Positions 27,365-37,616 of a stretch of DNA of 64,000 nucleotides are shown here, piece after piece. The DNA lies in the NCBI RefSeq assembly GCF_022346995.1, contig NZ_JAKRNM010000001.1, positions 1,798,001-1,862,000 of the forward strand, written 5' to 3'. Numbering within the stretch: the first letter of the stretch is position 1; every line of letters starts with the position of its first letter. A model generated the notes under the pieces. That model was given only the letters and a program-made list of their open reading frames with translations, ran no database searches and was not told where the DNA came from. The DNA is from Paenibacillus sp. ACRRY (GTDB lineage: Bacteria; Bacillota; Bacilli; Paenibacillales; Paenibacillaceae). The position numbers were made by a program, and so were the translations under genes.

Positions 27365-27823
27365 TTAGCCCTCGACACTTTCCAGCTGTACAACCTCGCT
27401 TTTATTCAATACTTCATGCAGATTAAGCATGATCAACAAACGCTCATTTTCCAATTTAGCCACTCCGCGCAGATATCTCGCTTTGACTCCACCCACCACT
27501 TCCGGCGGACTGTCAATTGCACTGCTCTTAATGTCAATTACGTCATTGGCTGCGTCGACGATGAATCCAACCTGCATGTCACCTACTGCTACAATGACAA
27601 TTCGAGTTTGATCCGTATATTCTGTTTCTGGCAGAGAGAAACGACCGCGCAAGTCAATAACAGGGATGACAACCCCGCGCAGATTAATAACCCCTTTTAC
27701 GAAGGAAAATGTCTTAGGAACACGAGTAATCGGCATCATGCGTTCAATGGTCTGAACTTTTTCAACCTCAATACCATATTCTTCAGATCCTAATTTAAAG
27801 ACGATGACTTTCAATTCTTCCAT
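27365..27823 (-). CDS. cheW: CheW, chemotaxis coupling protein
   Basis: Bridges chemoreceptors and CheA in the polar array. The 152-residue SH3-like protein has the family stretches FKLGSEEYGIEVEKVQTIERM, FVKGVINLRGVVIPVIDLR and VGFIVDAANDVIDI. The start has GGGAGG about 9 nt upstream. It is 36 nt downstream of cheA. Confidence 0.96.
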   Translation of the reverse strand: MEELKVIVFKLGSEEYGIEVEKVQTIERMMPITRVPKTFSFVKGVINLRGVVIPVIDLRGRFSLPETEYTDQTRIVIVAVGDMQVGFIVDAANDVIDIKSSAIDSPPEVVGGVKARYLRGVAKLENERLLIMLNLHEVLNKSEVVQLESVEG

Positions 27824-27859
27824 GAATAAAACCTCCCTATAAGTGTAAGGCTTAGTTGC

Positions 27860-29938
27860 TTATTTAATAAATGCGTTAGGATCAACGATGAGAGCTACTT
27901 GTCCATCTCCCAGGATGGTTGCTCCAGAGATTCCTTCAATAGAAGGAAGATAGGTTCCCATGGATTTGAGAACAATCTCGCTCTGTCCGATAAACTCTTC
28001 CACAGAAACGGCTGCTAGACGATCTCCTTTGCGGATGACAACAATTTCGGTTTCCGACTCATCCTCATCATTGAAATCAGGTACGCCAAACACTTCGTTC
28101 AGCGACAAGTATGGAATGAGAGATTCACGGAACGTAATCATTTTATTACCATGAATGTTGCGAACTTGTTCACGCTGCACAATGGCCGTCTCCACGATGG
28201 AGGACAACGGAATCGCATATTTCTCGGAACCTACACGTACAAGCATTGCAGCGATAATAGACAACGTCAATGGCAGTTGAACCGAGAAATTAGTCCCTTT
28301 GCCTGGTGTGGAATGAATGGTTACATTACCGCCAAGCGAAGTGATTTTGGATTTTACAACGTCCAAACCTACTCCACGACCAGAGATATCTGAGATTTTG
28401 TCAGCTGTACTGAAGCCAGGAGCGAATAAAAGTTGATTAACTTCATCGTCGCTCATCTTCGCACCCTGTTCTTCCGTTACAACACCGCGTTTAATGGCTG
28501 TTTGTAAAAGCTTCTCACGATAAATTCCTTTACCATCATCTTCAATCTCAATGAAAACATGGTTGCCACTGTGGAAAGCTCGTAGGTTAACTGTACCCAT
28601 TTCTGGTTTTCCGGCAGCAATACGTTCTGTGATTGATTCGACACCGTGGTCCACAGCGTTACGCAGCAAATGCACCAGTGGGTCACCGATCTCGTCAATG
28701 ACAGTACGATCCAATTCGGTTTCTGCACCGGTAATGACCAGATCAATTTTTTTATCCAATGTTTTGGCTAGGTCACGAATCATACGCGGGAATCGGTTAA
28801 ATACGGTATCTACAGGTACCATGCGCAGCTTGAGAACGATATTTTGCAGGTCTGAGCTAACTCTGCTAAGATGAGCCACAGTATCGGATAGATCATTATT
28901 ACCCGTTTCGCTTGCCAACTGCTCCAGGCGCGACCGATCAATCAGCAATTCGCTGAATAAATTCATTAGTACATCCAATCTCTCAATATCCACTCGGATC
29001 GTACGCGAAGGTGCGGCTGCCTGTTTAGTTGGTGCAGCAGGCTTGGCTGCTTGTTTTTCTTCTGGTTTTTCTTCTGTTTTGACCGCAGTTGCGATCTCTT
29101 GTGATACAGCTGTTGCTATTGCGACTGTTTCAGCTTCAACTGCAGCTGCAGCCTGATTGGTCATCTGCTGAAGAGTTTCCTGATCCAGCTGAATGACTTT
29201 GGCACTTTCTATCTCTGAAATGCTTAAAATGCTTTTTTCCAGTTCCTGCGCTTCTTTAGTTGTTATGTAATACAACGAGAAACTGCGCTCAAACTTCTCC
29301 TGCTCAATATCCTGAACCGTAGGGAAAGACTTCACGACTTCACCCGCACGTTCCAAGAGATCAAATACCATGTAGGCACGAACGCCTTTCAGCTGACTAT
29401 CCTCACTAACTAGCACATCAATGTAGAAGACTCGATGCCCTTCCGCGATAGACTGGTCCAGAACGGAATATTGGAATTCGTCCAGATCAACAGCTGATGA
29501 AATGCTTTCTACCGGCTTAGCAGTTGCTGTAGCTGCTGGAGTTTCACCGCCTGTCCATTCACCACTTTCAATGGCTTGAAGAGAAGCGACAATTGCGGAA
29601 ACATCAGCTTTACCTTCTCCACCACTGGTAATATCCTGAACCATGGATTCAAGCGCGTCCAAACTCTTAAACAGGGTATCAAAAATATAGTCCTGCATTT
29701 TCAACTTCTCATTACGTACAAGATCTAACACATTCTCCATTTTGTGTGTCAATGATGCCAAATCCTCAAAGCCCATTGTTGCGGCCATACCTTTCAAAGT
29801 ATGAGCAGAGCGGAAGATGACTTGAACTATACCCAGATCCTCCGGATTGCCTTCGAGTTGAAGCATGTTGTCGTTAAGGGATTGCAGATGATCATTAGAC
29901 TCATCAATAAACATGGATAAGTATTGGTTCATGTCCAT
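27860..29938 (-). CDS. cheA: CheA, chemotaxis histidine kinase
   Basis: Autophosphorylates in response to receptors and passes phosphate to CheY and CheB. The 692 residues hold the HPt domain (1-105) with FRSAHTLKGMAATMGF and phosphoacceptor His46, a CheY/CheB-binding domain (about 155-255), an Ala/Lys/Pro/Glu linker and dimerisation helices (about 315-380). The ATPase domain follows, with LLRNAVDHGVES, IEDDGKGI and GRGVGLDVV, then a C-terminal CheW-like domain. The start has GGAGGTG upstream. It follows cheB by 33 nt. Confidence 0.97.
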   Translation of the reverse strand: MDMNQYLSMFIDESNDHLQSLNDNMLQLEGNPEDLGIVQVIFRSAHTLKGMAATMGFEDLASLTHKMENVLDLVRNEKLKMQDYIFDTLFKSLDALESMVQDITSGGEGKADVSAIVASLQAIESGEWTGGETPAATATAKPVESISSAVDLDEFQYSVLDQSIAEGHRVFYIDVLVSEDSQLKGVRAYMVFDLLERAGEVVKSFPTVQDIEQEKFERSFSLYYITTKEAQELEKSILSISEIESAKVIQLDQETLQQMTNQAAAAVEAETVAIATAVSQEIATAVKTEEKPEEKQAAKPAAPTKQAAAPSRTIRVDIERLDVLMNLFSELLIDRSRLEQLASETGNNDLSDTVAHLSRVSSDLQNIVLKLRMVPVDTVFNRFPRMIRDLAKTLDKKIDLVITGAETELDRTVIDEIGDPLVHLLRNAVDHGVESITERIAAGKPEMGTVNLRAFHSGNHVFIEIEDDGKGIYREKLLQTAIKRGVVTEEQGAKMSDDEVNQLLFAPGFSTADKISDISGRGVGLDVVKSKITSLGGNVTIHSTPGKGTNFSVQLPLTLSIIAAMLVRVGSEKYAIPLSSIVETAIVQREQVRNIHGNKMITFRESLIPYLSLNEVFGVPDFNDEDESETEIVVIRKGDRLAAVSVEEFIGQSEIVLKSMGTYLPSIEGISGATILGDGQVALIVDPNAFIK

Positions 29939-29971
29939 TGTGAGGCACCTCCTCCATGAGTTACACTCCGT

Positions 29972-31384
29972 TTATTTCACTGCTTGAACAAGTTTTGGTG
30001 CGATCTCCTGCAAAGGCAGAAGATGGCGTACGCATTGCAGCTCTACAGCAGAACGCGGCATTCCATACACAACACAGGTCTCTTCATTTTCCGCAAAGGT
30101 AGACGTTACACCCGCTTCATACAGCTTTTTCATCATTCGCGCTCCATCACTGCCCATACCCGTCAGCAAAACCAAATGCCGCTGAAGCGACGTAAAAGGC
30201 AATAACGATTCAAACATCGTATCCACTGAAGGCCTATGGCCATTCACCGGATGTTCCTCCGTAAGCTTCAGGATATACTTTCCATCGGCTGTTTTACTTA
30301 CTATGATGTGATATCCACCAGGAGCGATATATGCGGAACCTTTTTTTAGAACCATACCCTCTTCCGCCTCAACGACATGCAACGGACTGAAGGTATTTAG
30401 CCGTTGTGCCAGAGACCGGGTAAAATTGGGCGGCATATGCTGCACAATGATGACAGGTGCAGGCAAATCCGCAGGCAGTTCCTCAAGCAAAGTTTTAAGG
30501 GCTCTTGGACCTCCTGTAGAACAGCCAATAGCGACAATTTTGTTGAATGAACCTTCAGTCCCTGTTACTGCCTTTGGTAATGGTTGACTTGAGAATGCAG
30601 CTGTTTGCTCCATTGCCGACCGTATTGGTTCAGAATTCCGCAACTCCTTCGGAGTAGGAAGGGGCTTAATAGGTTTAGGCACCTTAGCTTCTCTTGTGTT
30701 AGGGATACGATTCGGACTCTTTGCAGCTTCCAGTTTTTTGTCCGACCGCTCTTTTTTCTGATCCACCAGCGGCATGTTTCGCTGCAGCACTTTGGACTGA
30801 AGTCGCTCACTTGGTTCACTGTTTGGCCGTGTAACCGGCTGAACAGGATCAATCCTTTTTTGAGCGGGTTCTCTGCGAACTTGTGCAGGAGCATCACGCT
30901 GTACTCGCTGAGATTGACGCAAGAGATTATCCTGTATCTCTTTCCTCTGTTTCAACGATTCCTCACGGTCTGCTTTTCGCTTGATTTCATTCATGGCCGC
31001 CCGCATCCGCTCGACGAGGGCCTTGCCTACCTGAGCAATATCCTGATCATGTGAAATGGAAGGCTTGCGTATAAAATCAAAGGCTCCTGCTTCAAGCGCC
31101 ATGATGGTTTCCTTCATACCTTGTTCATTGATACCTGATAGCATAATTACTGGCACCGATGACTTCTGCATGATCGACTTCAGTGCATCCAGCCCATTCA
31201 TCTCAGGCATTTCTACATCCATCGTAATTACATCAGGCTTTAAATCCACTGCTTTTTGAATTGCTTCCTTGCCGGTTGAAGCCGTTGCCGCAACTTTGAA
31301 TTCCGGGTCAGCTTCAATTAAATCCGTGACAATTTTGCGCATAAAAGCGGAATCATCGACAACCAATACTTGATACACCGCCAT
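29972..31384 (-). CDS. cheB: CheB, chemoreceptor methylesterase with unusually long linker
   Basis: Response-regulator methylesterase that removes methyl groups from receptors. The receiver domain (1-125) has DD at 10-11 and phospho-acceptor Asp56 in ITMDVEMPEMNG. The esterase domain has Ser289 in IGCSTGGPRALKTLL, the His of IVQHMPPNFT and the Asp of LLTGMGSDGARMM. Between them lies a linker of about 145 residues rich in Arg, Lys, Gln and Pro, much longer than in typical CheB. The start is the ATG at 31384 with AGGTGG upstream; ten further codons are open. No cheR is in the window. Confidence 0.96.
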   Translation of the reverse strand: MAVYQVLVVDDSAFMRKIVTDLIEADPEFKVAATASTGKEAIQKAVDLKPDVITMDVEMPEMNGLDALKSIMQKSSVPVIMLSGINEQGMKETIMALEAGAFDFIRKPSISHDQDIAQVGKALVERMRAAMNEIKRKADREESLKQRKEIQDNLLRQSQRVQRDAPAQVRREPAQKRIDPVQPVTRPNSEPSERLQSKVLQRNMPLVDQKKERSDKKLEAAKSPNRIPNTREAKVPKPIKPLPTPKELRNSEPIRSAMEQTAAFSSQPLPKAVTGTEGSFNKIVAIGCSTGGPRALKTLLEELPADLPAPVIIVQHMPPNFTRSLAQRLNTFSPLHVVEAEEGMVLKKGSAYIAPGGYHIIVSKTADGKYILKLTEEHPVNGHRPSVDTMFESLLPFTSLQRHLVLLTGMGSDGARMMKKLYEAGVTSTFAENEETCVVYGMPRSAVELQCVRHLLPLQEIAPKLVQAVK

Positions 31385-31417
31385 GTTTTGTCCACCTCTG
31401 TTTCCTTTTTTCAAGAA

Positions 31418-32305
31418 TCATGTTGTCTTCCTAAGCCACTTTTTCATAAATCCCCTGATTCCTGTCAAGGTTCCGGCTTCGTTAACCGCAGGTTCAGCCA
31501 AATAGCGAAGGGCTAGCCGCTGTATATCTCTGGAAGCTTTTGAATGGGGATAAGCCAAGCTATAGGGCACTTGTCTCTTCACGGCTTTAACGACATTCGG
31601 ATCTTCAGAAACATACCCAAGCAGGGGGATATCCGTTTGCAAAAAACGCTTGGCTACTCCTGCTATTTTGTCCGCTACCTGTTCCGACTCCTGTTCATTT
31701 TCAACACGGTTAACGATCATCCGAAAAGGTGTAGCATTTTCCTGACCATGCATCACTTTTACCAGTGCATATGCATCTGTTATGGAAGTGGGCTCAGGTG
31801 TGGTTATAATCATACATTCGTCAGCTGCACCAATAAACTTCATATTCTCCCGCGAGAGCCCCGCTCCGGTATCGAATATGACATAGTCCATTTCCTGCGC
31901 AACCATTTCCACTTGCTCTGCAAAGAATTCCAAATCACGGTCCGACAACGAAAATAACTCTTTCATGCCAGATCCACCTGCAATGTAAGGTAGTCCATTC
32001 GCACCAAGCTGAATGATTTCCTGTATGGACTTCTGCCGATACAACAAATGATACAGATTATAGGGAGATGAAGTCCCCATAAGGACATCAATATTAGCCA
32101 TACCAATATCTGCATCAAATACGAGTACCTTCCTGCCCAGCGTTTGCAGCGCAAGTGCAAAGTTCAAAGTGAAATTGGATTTCCCTACTCCACCTTTTCC
32201 GCTAGCAATCGTTAAGATCTTTGAAGAGCGGCCACTACGCTGGATTTTGTCCAATCCACTCGGTGCTGACACCAAACTTCGAAGAGAGGCTGCCTGGTCC
32301 TTCAT
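31418..32305 (-). CDS. flhG: FlhG (YlxH/FleN), MinD-like flagellar number regulator
   Basis: ATPase that with FlhF sets flagellar number and placement. The 295 residues start with DQAASLR (3-9), matching the DQAxxLR motif by which FlhG activates the FlhF GTPase. The deviant Walker A GKGGVGKS is at 36-43, VFDADIGMANID is near 70 and VIFDTGAGLS near 155. A basic C-terminal tail (MKKWLRKTT) could be the membrane-targeting helix. The ATG overlaps the flhF stop by 4 nt (ATGA). Confidence 0.95.
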   Translation of the reverse strand: MKDQAASLRSLVSAPSGLDKIQRSGRSSKILTIASGKGGVGKSNFTLNFALALQTLGRKVLVFDADIGMANIDVLMGTSSPYNLYHLLYRQKSIQEIIQLGANGLPYIAGGSGMKELFSLSDRDLEFFAEQVEMVAQEMDYVIFDTGAGLSRENMKFIGAADECMIITTPEPTSITDAYALVKVMHGQENATPFRMIVNRVENEQESEQVADKIAGVAKRFLQTDIPLLGYVSEDPNVVKAVKRQVPYSLAYPHSKASRDIQRLALRYLAEPAVNEAGTLTGIRGFMKKWLRKTT

Positions 32306-33657
32306 TTCGCGAGTTCTCCCAGCAATTGTTTAGTCAATGAAGCTGGATCTGGTTTGAGCAAGTCATCCGGAACATTCTGTCCATTGGTCACATAGGCAAG
32401 TTTCAACGGGAAGTGGTGCAACAGATTAATCATAGGACCACAAGTACCCGTTTCGTCCATCTTGGTGAAAATGATCTTATCCAAACCATACTTGCTGAAA
32501 TGTTCGGTAATTTCAAACATGTCCGCGCTTTTGGATGTCATGCTCATGACGAGAAAGGTTTCACTGTTCTCTACTGGTGCCAGAAGGCTTTGTAACTCTG
32601 AAACAAGCAATTCGTTTCTATAATTTCTTCCTGCAGTATCCATGAAGATCAGATCACAATCCTGCAAACGAGATATGGCTCGTTGTGTATCTCCTGGAGA
32701 CTGTACCACCTCAAGTGGAACATTCAAAATGGAAGCGTAGGTTCTAAGTTGCTCTACTGCTGATATACGGTACGTATCCGATGTAATGAATCCAACTTTC
32801 CGATGATGCTTAAACATCTGCTCAGCAGCCAATTTCGCAATGGTCGTTGTTTTCCCCACACCTGTGGGTCCAGCAACATAAACGATTCGAGTGCCAGGCA
32901 ATATTCCCGCATCGATACGTTCCTCCAGAAACGTTAAAATCTGTTTCTGAACCGACTGAACAACCTCATTTTCGTCCAACTCTTTAGCATTCAACTGCGT
33001 TTCAACCGCTTCAAACCATGACTCGAAAACTTCCGTCCGCACCTCTTGATTAATGAGCCGCTCTCTAAGAAAAAGAAACTCTTCAGGTACAGGGTCAGCC
33101 AATTCATTCTGTCTAGATAATTGAGTCATCATCTTTTTGAGTTCTTTCAGTTCAGACATCAGTTCTTGTTGGCCCTGTTTGTTTGGTTCCTGCACAGCCG
33201 GAGACGATGAAACCGAAAAATCCGCCCCTTCCGGTCGCGGTTTATAATCCATGCTTGAATCTAATTTACCGCGCTCTCTATCTGAATCGATGTTCATCGA
33301 TTCAGCATGAGCAGCGGTTTCCTTACGTTTTGCATCGGCGTATTGTTCAACAACCTGGGCAGCCGAACCCGATTCATTTGCTTCGTTCACAAATGATCGA
33401 GCCGTTTGCCTGTACGCTTCAGGAACATACGAACGAGGTACTGACGCAACTTGGTTCTGTATCTGCTTCTTGGCTTCTTTTTTGTCTTCCTCTTCAACCG
33501 CAGCTACTACTTCAATTCTTTTTTTGCGGAACATTCCCATCATTCCGCCCACCTTAATTTCTTTGGTGGACAGAATGACAGCGTTACTTCCCAGATCTTT
33601 CCGAATTTGAAGCATAGCTTCGGGCATGGTCTCAACAATATATTGTTTTACTCTCAT
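32302..33657 (-). CDS. flhF: FlhF, SRP-family GTPase for flagellar placement
   Basis: SRP-type GTPase that marks the site of basal-body assembly. The 451 residues have the basic B domain (1-55, ending FRKKRIEVVAAVEEEDK), a variable linker (about 60-170) and the NG domain. The NG domain carries [16 protein letters not shown] (Walker A), FITSDTYRISAVEQL, FMDTAGRN and FTKMDETGTCG. The ATG overlaps the flhA stop by 4 nt and the stop overlaps flhG by 4 nt. Confidence 0.96.
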   Translation of the reverse strand: MRVKQYIVETMPEAMLQIRKDLGSNAVILSTKEIKVGGMMGMFRKKRIEVVAAVEEEDKKEAKKQIQNQVASVPRSYVPEAYRQTARSFVNEANESGSAAQVVEQYADAKRKETAAHAESMNIDSDRERGKLDSSMDYKPRPEGADFSVSSSPAVQEPNKQGQQELMSELKELKKMMTQLSRQNELADPVPEEFLFLRERLINQEVRTEVFESWFEAVETQLNAKELDENEVVQSVQKQILTFLEERIDAGILPGTRIVYVAGPTGVGKTTTIAKLAAEQMFKHHRKVGFITSDTYRISAVEQLRTYASILNVPLEVVQSPGDTQRAISRLQDCDLIFMDTAGRNYRNELLVSELQSLLAPVENSETFLVMSMTSKSADMFEITEHFSKYGLDKIIFTKMDETGTCGPMINLLHHFPLKLAYVTNGQNVPDDLLKPDPASLTKQLLGELAK

Positions 33658-35687
33658 AAGTTCACCACTCCGACACTTTGGATTTCAACATTCGGTTCCA
33701 ACTCACTATAGGAAAGCACCGGTATGTCCTGCATGGTACGTTCAATGACTTGACGCAGATACATACGAATGGTTGGAGAAGTTAATACGACAGGTTGTTG
33801 ACCTGATTGGATTAATCGATTGACCTGTTCGGTCAATTTTTGATACACACTTTGTGTTGACGCAGGATCCAGTGCAAGGTAACTTCCTTGATCGGATTGC
33901 TGTACACTTTCGGCAATTTTCTTTTCCAATCCGGGTCCAACGGTAATCACTCTAAGTGTTTCACCTTTTTGGGAGAACTGTTGGGTAATTTGACGGGAAA
34001 GCGATTGTCTTACGTACTCTGTCAAAACATCCGGGTCTTTGGTATAAGTCCCATAGTCAGCCAGTGTCTCGAAAATCGTAACCATATCCCGAATGGAAAT
34101 TTTCTCGCGCAGAAGCTTAGCCAACACCTTTTGTACATCTCCAATGGCCAAAACGGATGGAATCAGTTCATCGACAAGTGCAGCATAGTTCTCTCTGAGA
34201 TTATCCACAAGCGCCTTCGTCTCTTGTCTGCCGAGAAGCTCATGCGCGTGTTTCTTAATCAGTTCTGTCAGATGGGTAGCCACTACGGAAGGTGGATCCA
34301 CAACGGTGTAACCCGCAAGCTCAGCTCGATCTTTGGTCACTTCGTCGATCCACAGAGCAGGAAGGCCAAAAGCCGGTTCCGTAGTTTCAATTCCTGTCAC
34401 AGATTCCTCTTCATACCCAGGGCTCATAGCCAGATAATGATTAAGCAGCAATTCACCGCCACCAACCACATTACCCTTGATCTTAATGACATACTCATTA
34501 GGTCTCAATTGAATATTGTCTCGAATCCGAATGACTGGGACAACGAGCCCTAATTCAAGCGCACATTGCCTACGTATCATAATAATCCGGTCCAGTAGAT
34601 CTCCGCCCTGCTGGTTATCGGCCAGAGGAATCAAACCGTATCCAAACTCGAACTCGATTGGATCAACCTGAAGCAAGTTAATTACACTTTCTGGGCTTCT
34701 AACCTCTTCGATCTGTTGTTCCTCCTCCATCTGTTCTTCTGCCTCTTGTTTGGATTTCAGCGTATTTTGCATTCTCCATGCGGCAAAAGCCAGTATACCT
34801 GCCAAAGGTATGGTCGTAATGGCGTGAATTGGAGTGAAGAAACCAAGCATTGCTATTACAAAAGCTACAATATATATGAGCGTCGGGTATGTAAACAACT
34901 GCCCCGTAATATCATCTGCCAAGTTACCTTCTGATGACGCTCTTGTGACGATTAGCCCCGCTGCCGTAGAAATCAGAAGCGCAGGAATCTGACTGACCAA
35001 TCCATCCCCGATTGTTAATACAGAATAGGTGGACAACGCATCTGCAAACGAGAGACCATGTACGGTCATACCGATAATAAATCCACCAATGAGATTGATC
35101 AGCAAGATGATAATACTCGCGATCGCGTCTCCTTTTACGAATTTACTCGCACCGTCCATTGCACCGTAGAAGTCAGCCTCTCTCTCAATTTTGGAACGAC
35201 GCTCACGGGCCTGTTGTTCATTGATCAAGCCTGCATTTAAGTCCGCATCAATACTCATCTGTTTACCAGGCATCGCATCGAGTGTAAACCGCGCTGCGAC
35301 TTCAGCTACACGTTCTGAACCCTTCGTGATAACGATAAACTGAACAACGACCAGTATGAGGAAGACGATAAAACCAATAGCAATTTGACCGCCTGCGATC
35401 CAGCTACCAAAGGTGGCTACGACAGACCCGGCGTCTCCTTCTCCAAGGATCAGCTTTGTTGTTGAAATATTTAATGCCAAGCGAAACAGTGTAGTAATCA
35501 ACAATAATGCCGGAAAGATGGAGAATTGCAACGCTTCCTTGCTGTTCATCGCTACGAGCAATATCATCAATGCAAGTGAAATGTTGACAACAAGCAGCAT
35601 GTCCAACAACCAGGTTGGGATCGGGAGAATCATCATCAACACAATGCCAATGATACCCGCAAGGACAGCAATATCTTTTGTTTTCAA
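33654..35687 (-). CDS. flhA: FlhA, flagellar export gate protein
   Basis: Core of the flagellar type III export gate; its cytosolic ring docks chaperone-substrate complexes. The 677 residues have about eight membrane segments in the first 320 and a large cytosolic domain after about 330. The conserved loop GSERVAEVAARFTLDAMPGK near 123-142 and MSIDADLNAG are the FHIPEP signature region. The first codon is TTG with GGAGG 11 nt upstream. It follows flhB by 24 nt. Confidence 0.97.
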   Translation of the reverse strand: MKTKDIAVLAGIIGIVLMMILPIPTWLLDMLLVVNISLALMILLVAMNSKEALQFSIFPALLLITTLFRLALNISTTKLILGEGDAGSVVATFGSWIAGGQIAIGFIVFLILVVVQFIVITKGSERVAEVAARFTLDAMPGKQMSIDADLNAGLINEQQARERRSKIEREADFYGAMDGASKFVKGDAIASIIILLINLIGGFIIGMTVHGLSFADALSTYSVLTIGDGLVSQIPALLISTAAGLIVTRASSEGNLADDITGQLFTYPTLIYIVAFVIAMLGFFTPIHAITTIPLAGILAFAAWRMQNTLKSKQEAEEQMEEEQQIEEVRSPESVINLLQVDPIEFEFGYGLIPLADNQQGGDLLDRIIMIRRQCALELGLVVPVIRIRDNIQLRPNEYVIKIKGNVVGGGELLLNHYLAMSPGYEEESVTGIETTEPAFGLPALWIDEVTKDRAELAGYTVVDPPSVVATHLTELIKKHAHELLGRQETKALVDNLRENYAALVDELIPSVLAIGDVQKVLAKLLREKISIRDMVTIFETLADYGTYTKDPDVLTEYVRQSLSRQITQQFSQKGETLRVITVGPGLEKKIAESVQQSDQGSYLALDPASTQSVYQKLTEQVNRLIQSGQQPVVLTSPTIRMYLRQVIERTMQDIPVLSYSELEPNVEIQSVGVVNL

Positions 35688-35711
35688 TGAATGTACGGCC
35701 TCCGATCCCTT

Positions 35712-36794
35712 TTATTTCGTTCTGCCCTTTAATTTATATACATAAGCCAGCACTTCGGCTACCGCTTGAAACAAATCAGCCGGTATGGCGTCGCCAATCT
35801 CGGCTCTCTGGAACAATGCCCGTGCCAGCGGCTTGTTTTCCATTGTAATGACACCGTGCTCTTTGGCAATCTCCCTGATGCGCAAGGCGACGTAATCCTG
35901 ACCTTTGGCAATAATCTGAGGTGCTTCCATCTCAGACCCTTCATACTTTAGCGCTACCGCGAAGTGTGTCGGGTTCGTGATGATCACATCTGCATTAGGA
36001 ACTTCCTGCATCATGCGCTGTACAGCCATGCGGCGCTGACGTTCCCTGATTTTACCCTTGATCAGCGGGTCACCTTCCATCTTTTTGTACTCGTCCTTGA
36101 TGTCCTGTTTGGACATCCGAATGTTTTTCTCGTAATCGTATTTCTGATACATATAGTCGAACACTGCGAGTACCATTAAGGCCACTGCAATTTTGACACC
36201 CAGATTCAGGGTGATTGAAGCCGCAAAATGTAATATGGCATCCAAAGAAAAATGAGAAAGCGAAGCAATATCCGATTGATAACTTGTAATCGTACTGTAG
36301 ACTAGATAACCGATAATGGACATTTTCAATATGGATTTTGCAAACTCCACTAATGAACGGAGTGAGAAAATGTTTTTGAAACCTTTGATTGGATCAAGCT
36401 TCTCAAGCTTTGGCTTCAATCCTTCTCCCACAAGTAGAAAACCAACCTGCATATAATTGACGATCAATGCAACAACCGCTGCGCCTATCAGTACGGGTGC
36501 TAGCAACAGCATAACTTCAATGCCGTAGCGCATCATAAGGGCCATCACATTCTCGCCGGTAATCTCCAAGCTCAGCCGATTCATAAAGATATCTGTAAAT
36601 AACCGAACAATGCGTTCTTTGTAAAAATTACTGAATACCATCATGATTAAAAAGGTGAACAGGAGAATGGATGCTCCGGAGATCTCCATACTTTTGACAA
36701 CCTGTCCCTTTTTGCGCGTATCCTGCCTTTTTTTCGGGGTGGCTTTTTCCGTCTTTTCCCCTGCGAATAACTGAAGGTCAAGTTGAAATTTCAT
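35712..36794 (-). CDS. flhB: FlhB, export apparatus substrate-specificity switch
   Basis: Membrane protein that switches export from rod/hook to filament substrates after autocleavage. The 360 residues have an amphipathic N-terminus (FAGEKTEKATPKKRQDTRKKGQV), four membrane segments, and the cytosolic autocleavage motif NPTH at 274-277. The motif is intact, so normal cleavage is expected. The start has CGGAGG about 11 nt upstream. Confidence 0.97.
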   Translation of the reverse strand: MKFQLDLQLFAGEKTEKATPKKRQDTRKKGQVVKSMEISGASILLFTFLIMMVFSNFYKERIVRLFTDIFMNRLSLEITGENVMALMMRYGIEVMLLLAPVLIGAAVVALIVNYMQVGFLLVGEGLKPKLEKLDPIKGFKNIFSLRSLVEFAKSILKMSIIGYLVYSTITSYQSDIASLSHFSLDAILHFAASITLNLGVKIAVALMVLAVFDYMYQKYDYEKNIRMSKQDIKDEYKKMEGDPLIKGKIRERQRRMAVQRMMQEVPNADVIITNPTHFAVALKYEGSEMEAPQIIAKGQDYVALRIREIAKEHGVITMENKPLARALFQRAEIGDAIPADLFQAVAEVLAYVYKLKGRTK

Positions 36795-36817
36795 TTGAAT
36801 CCTGTCCTCCGTTTCCT

Positions 36818-37606
36818 TTAGCCCGGCCTCTGTCCGATCGTTCCAAGCAACTTTTCCATAGATCTAAACATCACTTCGAACAATTGGCTAAATACAAAGG
36901 CGAAGCTCGGAACCATCAAAAGCAATATGGCGATTCCCACCAGGACCTTTAACGGCATACCGACAGCAAACACGTTGAATTGAGGAGCAGTTTTAGCCAA
37001 AAAACCCAATCCCACATCCGTCAAAAACAAAGCCACTACAATGGGTGCCGACATTTGGAAGGCAAGCATAAAGGCCTCACCTAACGTATGAACGAGAAAC
37101 TCAGCAATACTACCGTCGGCCAATCGTATGAAAAAGGCATTGGATAAGGGTATCCAGCGATAGCTGTACACAATGGCGTCCAGAAGGTAGTGGTGTCCAT
37201 TCATCGTCAGGAAAAGCAGCATAGCAAAAGCATATTTGAAATTACCTGTCAGCGGCGCAGAAGCACCAGTCATCGGATCAAATACATTCGCCATACCGAA
37301 CCCAATCTGAAGGTCAATGAATGTTCCCGCCGTCTGCACGGCTGTCATGATCAGATAGGCTACAAAACCTAGTAGTAATCCTATTAATATCTCCCGGATA
37401 ATCAACAGAATGTAACTCAGATCGGTAGGCACTTCCTGATTCACGCCATAAACTACATAAACTGTTAATGTTACAAATGCCGACAGACCAACCTTAATGG
37501 AATTCGGCACATTTCGAGCTGAGAACACTGGAGCAGTTACAAAAAATGATGCAATTCGACAAAACATAAGCAGAGCGACAGGAAAACTTTGCAACAATGT
37601 CTCCAT
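36818..37606 (-). CDS. fliR: FliR, flagellar export gate membrane protein
   Basis: One subunit of the FliPQR export channel. The 262 residues form about six hydrophobic segments. PVFSARNVPNSIKVGLSAFVT near 26-46 and the stretch around VGLGFLAKTAPQFNVFAVGMPLK near 195-217 are family-typical. It lies 10 nt after fliQ and 23 nt before flhB. Confidence 0.95.
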   Translation of the reverse strand: METLLQSFPVALLMFCRIASFFVTAPVFSARNVPNSIKVGLSAFVTLTVYVVYGVNQEVPTDLSYILLIIREILIGLLLGFVAYLIMTAVQTAGTFIDLQIGFGMANVFDPMTGASAPLTGNFKYAFAMLLFLTMNGHHYLLDAIVYSYRWIPLSNAFFIRLADGSIAEFLVHTLGEAFMLAFQMSAPIVVALFLTDVGLGFLAKTAPQFNVFAVGMPLKVLVGIAILLLMVPSFAFVFSQLFEVMFRSMEKLLGTIGQRPG

Positions 37607-37616
37607 GTGCGAAAGC

